Below are positions 58,401 to 64,000 of a DNA stretch of 64,000 nucleotides, in pieces. The notes under the pieces were generated by a model, which was given only the letters and a program-made list of their open reading frames with translations, had not been told where the DNA came from and ran no database searches. Positions within the stretch are counted from its first letter, which is position 1. Each line of letters opens with the position of its first letter. Origin of the DNA: Pleomorphomonas oryzae DSM 16300 (GTDB lineage: Bacteria > Pseudomonadota > Alphaproteobacteria > Rhizobiales > Pleomorphomonadaceae); NCBI RefSeq assembly GCF_000422965.1, contig NZ_AUHB01000004.1, positions 248,001 to 312,000 on the forward strand, given 5' to 3'. The translations under genes and the position numbers were made by a program.

Positions 58401-60179
58401 CTCGAGAACCATGAAGCCCATGGCTTCCAGAACGGGTACCCGAGTTGACAGCGGCACCGGTCCACCACGATTCATCAGGCGCATGGAGACGCGCGGCGAT
58501 GCCAGGCTGCCGCCGATCAAGTCCACCGCCGTCCAGCGCTCGCCAACGAACAGTTCGAGAAGCGTCACATCGGCCACCGCCGCCTCGGCATCATAGCTTG
58601 CCCGATAGGCCTCGGGGAACGCCCGCCCGTAGAGCTCGATCAGCTTGCGGCCGCGTGCCGGGCCGAACTTCGCCCTGCAGGCATCGGCGAAACCATCCCC
58701 CCAATTGCGGGTAATGCGGGCAACGGCTGCTTCCAGCTCGGTCTGAGCCACGGCGGGGGTCGGTCCCTCGTCGCGACCGATGATGTAGTGGACGCGGGCG
58801 AGCGGCCCTTCGGGGAAGGCGGGATAAACGGACGAGACGCGGCCGGCAAACGCTTCGGCCAGATAGTTGCCGATGGCAATCCGGGTATCCGTGGTGTAGC
58901 GGTCGCGCGGCACATAGACCAGAAGAGAGACGAAGCGATCGAACTTGTCGCGACGAGCCAACACACGAATGCGAGGCCGCTCGCCGAGCTCCAGAATGGC
59001 CAGCGAAAACTCCAGGAGCGTATCGAGGTCGGTCTGGAACAGCTCGTCGCGCGGGTAGCTTTCAAGGATGTTGCGCAGCGCCCGTCCGGAGTGACTTTCC
59101 GGATCGAAGCCGGCGCGGGCCATGGTCGTCCCCACCTTGCGGCGGAGATAGGGGATAGAATGGGTGGATCGGGTGTAAGCCGATGAGGTGAACAGGCCGA
59201 GCAGCCGGATCTCGCCGATCAGCCGACCATCGGCGGCATAGCGCTTGATGCCGACGTAATCGAGATAGGCGTGGCGATGGACGCGTGCCTTGACGTTCGC
59301 CTTGGCGACCATCAGCGGTTCGGTCTGCCGCAGAAACTCGGTGATCTCCGGCGTCACCTGCACCATTTCGCGACCACGGCGCAGCACGCGCACCGCGGGA
59401 TCACGCAGCAGGCCGTAGCCGGCGCCGGCACTCAGAAGCGCTGGCAGTTCGCCGCCTTTTCCTTCGTCACCGACCACATATTCGCGGAGGCCCAGGAAGG
59501 TGAAATTGTCGGCGTTGAGCCAGTTCAGAAACTCGACAGCCTCGGCTATCGCCTCAGGCGGCAGCGGCGGGGGCGTGTGCCGATAGACGTTGATGACCGA
59601 TTTGACCAGCGCCTGCATACGCGGCCAATCGTCAACGGCGGCCCGCACCTCCGTCAGCAGGCCATCGAGCCGGGTTTCCAACTGGGCGGCGGCAATGGCG
59701 TCCGGCAGTCGGGCGATGTGGATCTGAATGAAGCTCTCGCGGTTGGCGTCCAGGTCCTCGCCGATCGACAGCAGCCGGCCGCTCATGCCGCGCACCACCG
59801 AGAGAATCGGATGCACCATCAGGCGGACTTCAATACCGGCGTCGGTCAGCTCCTGCATCACGGAGTCGACCAGGAACGGCATGTTGTCGTTGAGAATGTC
59901 GACGACCGTCACTTCCTTGCGGTGACTGGCCTCGTCGTCCCAAACCGGAGTGTAGATGCGGATGGAGTGAATCCCCGGCACCCTGAGCGACAGGCTGGAC
60001 ATCGCTCCCTCGGCGAAGGCGATCAGCTCGCTCGCCGTGTAGGCGACGACATCCTCCGCCGCGCCTTTGCCGTAGAGCATCTTCAGGAGGCCGGCCAGTT
60101 CCGGCCTGCTGTCGCGGACGAGGAGATCGGCCGCCTCGTCAAGGCGCGCCTCTTTCAGCACTTCCATCACGCGCTTCAT
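55431..60179 (-). CDS. gdhB: NAD-specific glutamate dehydrogenase, large (GDH-180) type
   Basis: A 1,582-residue enzyme that deaminates glutamate to 2-oxoglutarate with NAD+. The N-terminal half holds ACT-like regulatory domains ([32 protein letters not shown]). The catalytic part shows [53 protein letters not shown] with the glutamate-binding lysines, then [36 protein letters not shown] for the NAD domain. Size and order match the family. I start at [11 protein letters not shown] (ATG 60177-60179) after CAGGAGTTGTCG. Probably monocistronic. Confidence 0.96.
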   Translation of the reverse strand: [1582 protein letters not shown]

Positions 60180-60374
60180 CGACAACTCCTGCCGCCCCGG
60201 ACAGGCCAGCGCCAGCTGCTGCGCCACTCCGGCCGACCAGAACGAGACGCAACCGGAAGGGCGGCGGTAAAGCCGCCGCCCGAATTCTTGAGATATTCAG
60301 TCAAGCCTATGCGCGCGAGAATTCCAATTCGCGCTGTTGCGGACATGACGTGACCGATTCCATAGGAACCGACC

Positions 60375-60689
60375 TCATTCTCCCTCGTCGTCGAACTGGT
60401 CGATGTCGACGAGGAACATGATATTGGCGCCCTCCTCGTCGAATTCATCAGCCTCCTCGCCCTCGATGTCCTCCTCTTCGAAGTCTTCGATTTCACCGAA
60501 GGCGTCGATCTCATCCTCGGTGGCCGGACGAACGACAAAGGCGGAAACGCCGTCCCAAACCGGGGTGCCGGCGCTCGTGAAGCCGCGGACGTCGTCGAGA
60601 AAGTCCTCGCTCTCGAAGATTTCGCGCGCTTCCGCCTCGTCGGCGTCGGTGGTGGCAATCGCGATGCCGGCGATTTCGAGCGTGTACAT
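60375..60689 (-). CDS. Acidic hypothetical protein
   Basis: A 104-residue protein I do not recognise. The N-terminal part is structured-looking (MYTLEIAGIAIATTDADEAEAREIFESEDFLDDVRGF ... VWDGVSAFVVRPATEDEIDAF). The rest is extremely acidic (EIEDFEEEDIEGEEADEFDEEG), ending in MFLVDIDQFDDEGE. No signal peptide or membrane helix. CAGGGAGACAGCC before the ATG is a strong ribosome-binding site, and the reading frame is clean, so I take it as real. It lies between NAD-GDH and a YihY gene on the same strand, but about 110 bp from the latter. Confidence 0.75.
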   Translation of the reverse strand: MYTLEIAGIAIATTDADEAEAREIFESEDFLDDVRGFTSAGTPVWDGVSAFVVRPATEDEIDAFGEIEDFEEEDIEGEEADEFDEEGANIMFLVDIDQFDDEGE

Positions 60690-60801
60690 GGCTGTCTCCC
60701 TGTTGTCCGAGCGAAAGGACCGGACCGATACTTGAGGGTTGGCGTGTTGACGGCCGCCGGCCGGGTTGGCCCGGCGGCGAAACCGCAGCCTACGGCTTCC
60801 C

Positions 60802-61683
60802 TCATGGCCAGAGGGATGTCAATGGTTCGTCCGACGAAGAAGTCTTTGCAAGCCGCCGCCGCCGCTCGCCGAGAGCGGCGTTGAGAGCGGCCCCATAGAG
60901 CAGAATGAGCGCCATCAGATAGAGAAAGACAATGGCCGTCATCACGCCGGCCAGGCCGGCGTAAGTCGAAGCATAATTGGCGAAATCGGCGATATAGAGC
61001 GAGAAGCCATAGGCACCGGCAATCCAGGCCGCGAGCGTCAGGATGACACCCGGCAGAATTTCGATGATGCTACGGTGCCCGGCTGGCAGCCAGAGATGGG
61101 AGGCCAACAGACCTCCGCCGGCGATCAGCAGCGTCAGGCCGAAGCGCAGGAGCGTCAGTGTCCAGGCGAAGTCATCGATGGCCGGCACGAGATGCACGAG
61201 CGCTTTCCACGCCACCGGCGCAAGAACCACCAGGAAGCCTATGGTCAGGAAGGTCAGCGTGCCCAGCAGCACGAAGCCGATGCTCTCGAGCCTGAGCCAG
61301 ACGAAATTGCGATTCTCGACCATGCCGTAGGCGCGGTTGAGGCCGACCCGCATCGCCTCGACCCCCGACGAAGCGAACCAGAGCGCCAAAGCCACACCAA
61401 AGGTCAACACATCACCACGCGGTACCAGCAGCACATTCTTCACCTCGTTCGCGATGGGAGCGGCGATGCGGGCCGGCACGCTTTCGAAAAGCAATGCCAC
61501 CACGGTGGCCGAAAGTGCGCTGAGATCGAAGAAGGCGGCGATCGCGGTCAGAAAAATCAGAAAGGGGAAAATGGCCATCAGGGAGGACAAGGCCACATGC
61601 GAGGCGATCGCCCAGCCATCGGCGGCGTTGAAGGTCAGAGCGGCCCGCCAGAACGGGCCGATGAAGCGACTAAGTGCCCGCAC
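60802..61683 (-). CDS. YihY/BrkB family inner-membrane protein
   Basis: A 293-residue protein with about six membrane helices. It has the family pattern FNAADGWAIASHVALSSLMAIFPFLIFLTAIAAFF, FGVALALWFASSGVEAMRVGLNRAYG and ILPGVILTLAAWIAGAYGFSLYIADFANYASTYAGLAGVMTAIVFLYLMALILLYGAALNAAL. Despite historical naming (RNase BN, BrkB) it is not a nuclease; function is unsettled. Divergent from the inositol monophosphatase gene. Confidence 0.92.
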   Translation of the reverse strand: MRALSRFIGPFWRAALTFNAADGWAIASHVALSSLMAIFPFLIFLTAIAAFFDLSALSATVVALLFESVPARIAAPIANEVKNVLLVPRGDVLTFGVALALWFASSGVEAMRVGLNRAYGMVENRNFVWLRLESIGFVLLGTLTFLTIGFLVVLAPVAWKALVHLVPAIDDFAWTLTLLRFGLTLLIAGGGLLASHLWLPAGHRSIIEILPGVILTLAAWIAGAYGFSLYIADFANYASTYAGLAGVMTAIVFLYLMALILLYGAALNAALGERRRRLAKTSSSDEPLTSLWP

Positions 61684-61813
61684 AGCGTCTCTCCCTAATT
61701 CCTTGAAGAAGGTGGGCGAAACGGGGCGAAATGCAAGGGCTTACCATAGCCTGCCGTCTTGCTCCCGTCGTGCTTTGGGTGCATTCCATCCTGCGGATAA
61801 TCCGGAGTTCGCA

Positions 61814-62641
61814 ATGACCGTCACCCGCCAGGACATCGATTTTCTCGTCGCCACCGCCAAGGCAGCGGCGGAGACTGAGATCATGCCGCACTTCTCGAAC
61901 CTGACCGCCGCCGACATCAAGACCAAGGCTCACGCCTCGGACTTCGTGACCATCGCCGACGTCGCTGCCGAGGAACTGATCGAGAAACGTATCCGCGCCG
62001 CCTGGGGCAACGATTTCCTGTTCGTCGGCGAAGAGGTCATGGAACGTGAGCCGACACTGATCGATCGGCTGATGGAAGCCCCGCGCGCCGTCGTCGTCGA
62101 TCCGATCGACGGCACCTTCAACTACGCCAACGGCGTTCCCGCCTTCGCGGTGATCATCTCGGTCATCGAGCGCGGGGAAGTCAAAGGCGGCATCATCTAT
62201 GATCCGGTGCGCGGCGACGCCGCCTGCGCGATCGCCGGTGGAGGTGCCTTCCTCGCCGGCAATGGCCGGCCGGACCGGCCGCTCCGGGTGGCGCCGGCCG
62301 CGCCGCTTTCTGGCATGCAGGGCTGCGCCGGCTGGTACTATGCCACTCCCGAAGAGCGAGCCCGCCTGCTGGCCGGGTTTGGGCGCGTCTGGGGCACCAT
62401 GAACTATCGCTGTGGCGGCCAGGAAATGCGGCTGCTCGTCGATGGCCGCATTCACTTCTGTTACTATCACAAGCTGTCGCCGTGGGATCAGTCAGCCGGC
62501 TGGCTGATCCACCGCGAAGCTGGTGGCTACTCGGCGCTGCTCGACGGGTCACCCTATCGGCCAGATCTCAGGAGCGGTGGCCTGTTGATGGCGCCGGATC
62601 AGGCCAGCTGGAACGAGCTTGCCACCGCGCTGCGTGGCTAA
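61814..62641 (+). CDS. Inositol monophosphatase family protein
   Basis: A 275-residue Mg2+-dependent phosphatase of the IMPase/CysQ superfamily. Metal and substrate residues are GEE (72-74), DPIDGT (96-101) and WDQSAGWLIHREAGG near the C-terminus. It may act on inositol phosphate, histidinol phosphate or another small phosphate ester; the sequence does not decide. The ATG at 61814 fits the family N-terminus. Confidence 0.9.
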   Translation: MTVTRQDIDFLVATAKAAAETEIMPHFSNLTAADIKTKAHASDFVTIADVAAEELIEKRIRAAWGNDFLFVGEEVMEREPTLIDRLMEAPRAVVVDPIDGTFNYANGVPAFAVIISVIERGEVKGGIIYDPVRGDAACAIAGGGAFLAGNGRPDRPLRVAPAAPLSGMQGCAGWYYATPEERARLLAGFGRVWGTMNYRCGGQEMRLLVDGRIHFCYYHKLSPWDQSAGWLIHREAGGYSALLDGSPYRPDLRSGGLLMAPDQASWNELATALRG

Positions 62642-62663
62642 TGGATCAAACACCACGACAATG

Positions 62664-62685
62664 AAAAGGCCGGCTTTCGCCGGCC
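62664..62685 (-). terminator. Intrinsic terminator of the pyruvate carboxylase gene
   Basis: On the minus strand, GGCCGGC and GCCGGCC form a perfect 7-bp stem with a 4-nt loop, followed by TTTT. It is placed 34 bp after the pyc stop and may also slow read-through from the convergent phosphatase gene. Confidence 0.8.
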
Positions 62686-62719
62686 AATTCGTTAGAGCTC
62701 CAGGCTTGGGGCTGAGGCC

Positions 62720-64000
62720 TCACTCCTTGAGGACGATCAGAAGATCCTTGGCGTCAATCTGAGAGCCCGCCGTGACCAGCACCTCGGCGACGGTGCCGTC
62801 GCGCTCGGCGTGGATCGACGTTTCCATCTTCATCGCCTCGATGGAGAGCAGCACGTCGCCGGACTTCACCACCTGGCCCGGCTTCACCGCCAGCGTCGAC
62901 ACGACACCCGGCATCGGCGCTGCCACATGGTTCGGGTCACCGGCATCGGCCTTGCGTCGCTGGGTCTGGGCAGCGGCAGCGCTCGACCGGTCGGGCACGC
63001 GCACCATGCGCGGCTGGCCATTGAGTTCGAAGAACACCCGGACCATGCCCTCATTGTCCGGCTCGCCGATCGCCTGGCAAATCAACACCAGCGACTTGCC
63101 GCGTTCGAGCTCGATGTTCAGCTCGTCACCGGCCTGCATGCCGTAGAAATAGACCGGGGTCGGCAGCACCGACGTCGGTCCGTAAGTTTCCTGCGACTTG
63201 GCAAAATCCAGGAACACCTTGGGATACATCAGGTAGCTGGCAAGATCCTGCTCGGTCGGCGTCCAGGGCAGCTTCTCCGCCAATTCGGCACGCGTCACCT
63301 CGAGATCGACCGGCGGGATCAGCGACCCCGGCGGTACGGTGATCGGCTCCGCACCCTTCAGGATCTTGGCCTGAAGATCCCTGGGCCAGCCCCCCGGCGG
63401 CTGTCCGAGGTCGCCGTGGAACATCTCCACCACCGAGTCAGGGAAGGTGACGTCCTTATCCGGATCGAGCACGTCGGCCGAGGTCAGCGCCGAGGAGACC
63501 ATCAGCAACGCCATGTCGCCCACGACCTTGGACGACGGCGTTACCTTGACGATGTCGCCGAACATGCGGTTGACGTCTGCATAGGTCTTGGCCACGTCGT
63601 GCCAGCGGGTCTCCAGGCCCAGCGAGCGGGCCTGTTCCTTGAGGTTGGTGAACTGGCCACCGGGCATCTCGTGGAGATAGACCTCCGAAGCCGGTCCCTT
63701 CAGGTCATTCTCGAATGCGCCATAGTGGTTGCGCACCGCCTCCCAATAGAAGGAGATGCGGCGGATGGCCTGCTGATCGAGGCCGGTCGGCCGCGGCCCG
63801 CCTTCCAGTGCCGCCACGATCGAGCCGAGGCAAGGCTGCGAAGTGTTGCCGGAAAAGGCGTCCATGGCGGCATCGACGATATCGACGCCCTCCTCCACCG
63901 CTGCCAGCACCGACGCGGCGGAAATGCCGGAGGTATCGTGGGTGTGGAAATGGATCGGCAGGTCGGTCGCCTCGCGCATCGCCTTGAACAGCACGCGGGC
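62720..64000 (-). CDS. pyc: Pyruvate carboxylase, C-terminal part (5' end outside window)
   Basis: The last 426 residues are present and the frame is open to the right edge. They hold the end of the carboxyltransferase barrel (HFHTHDTSGISAASVLAAVEEGVDIVDAAMDAFSGNTSQPCLGS, with metal-binding HxH), the conserved PGGQFTNLKEQARSLGL, the central allosteric-linker region, and the biotin carrier domain with EAMKMET (biotinylated Lys). Pyruvate carboxylase makes oxaloacetate from pyruvate and bicarbonate, replenishing the TCA cycle. Only the multi-domain single-chain form has this order. Confidence 0.96.
   Translation of the reverse strand, partial: ARVLFKAMREATDLPIHFHTHDTSGISAASVLAAVEEGVDIVDAAMDAFSGNTSQPCLGSIVAALEGGPRPTGLDQQAIRRISFYWEAVRNHYGAFENDLKGPASEVYLHEMPGGQFTNLKEQARSLGLETRWHDVAKTYADVNRMFGDIVKVTPSSKVVGDMALLMVSSALTSADVLDPDKDVTFPDSVVEMFHGDLGQPPGGWPRDLQAKILKGAEPITVPPGSLIPPVDLEVTRAELAEKLPWTPTEQDLASYLMYPKVFLDFAKSQETYGPTSVLPTPVYFYGMQAGDELNIELERGKSLVLICQAIGEPDNEGMVRVFFELNGQPRMVRVPDRSSAAAAQTQRRKADAGDPNHVAAPMPGVVSTLAVKPGQVVKSGDVLLSIEAMKMETSIHAERDGTVAEVLVTAGSQIDAKDLLIVLKE

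Overview
The window is GC-rich, densely coded chromosomal DNA from an alphaproteobacterium, most likely of the order Hyphomicrobiales (Rhizobiales). This rests on gene content and order: hpt beside a CpdR-type receiver, an MJ0042 zinc-finger/DUF3426 protein and ftsEX; argH-lptM-lysA with a divergent tlpA-type gene; etfBA with an hbd-type gene; divergent ccmA and acnA; DUF2794, DUF2125 and TIGR02302 proteins; and a roughly 1,580-residue NAD-glutamate dehydrogenase. I cannot fix the genus. I see no tRNA, rRNA, CRISPR array, prophage or insertion sequence, so this is mostly core genome with small accessory insertions.

Layout. 0-7 kb: CpdR-like receiver (partial), hpt, zinc-finger membrane protein, ftsE-ftsX, a YdcF-type protein, plsC, chaC and a DUF2125 protein. 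7-11 kb: tyrA-hisC, an AEC transporter, a secreted PEBP-type protein and slyX. 11-20 kb: a chemoreceptor, then a complete urease operon on the minus strand, transcribed ureD-ureA-DUF1272-ureB-ureC-MFS-ureE-ureF-ureG. 20-29 kb: lysA, lptM and argH (minus), a TlpA-type thioredoxin, an unknown small protein, a CobW GTPase, a D,D-carboxypeptidase and a TIGR02302 protein, then three tandem 80-bp palindromic repeats. 29-32 kb: etfB, etfA and a 3-hydroxyacyl-CoA dehydrogenase. 32-38 kb: a sugar module (GH2 beta-mannosidase, LacI regulator, SMP-30 lactonase, D-2-hydroxyacid dehydrogenase). 38-46 kb: chemoreceptor, ccmB-ccmA, acnA, and a soluble PAS chemoreceptor. 46-55 kb: a threonine-rich leader peptide and asd, a GNAT acetyltransferase, a Bax-inhibitor-1 protein, a YbbA/YbbP-type exporter divergent from a TesA esterase, DinB, an aldo/keto reductase and DUF2794. 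55-64 kb: NAD-GDH, an acidic orphan, a YihY protein, an inositol monophosphatase and the 3' part of pyruvate carboxylase.

How the genes relate. Nitrogen and carbon enter through urease (ammonia), NAD-GDH (glutamate to 2-oxoglutarate), aconitase and pyruvate carboxylase. asd and lysA supply diaminopimelate, lysine and threonine; plsC, ftsEX and the carboxypeptidase serve the envelope and division. Two nearby metallochaperones, UreE and CobW, carry long His-rich stretches. The most unusual non-coding signals are an attenuator-like leader before asd, two CtrA-type boxes (before ftsEX/zinc finger and before the unknown gene near 23.7 kb, the latter with a perfect DnaA box nearby), and an 80-bp palindromic repeat family whose single copy abuts the ftsE start.
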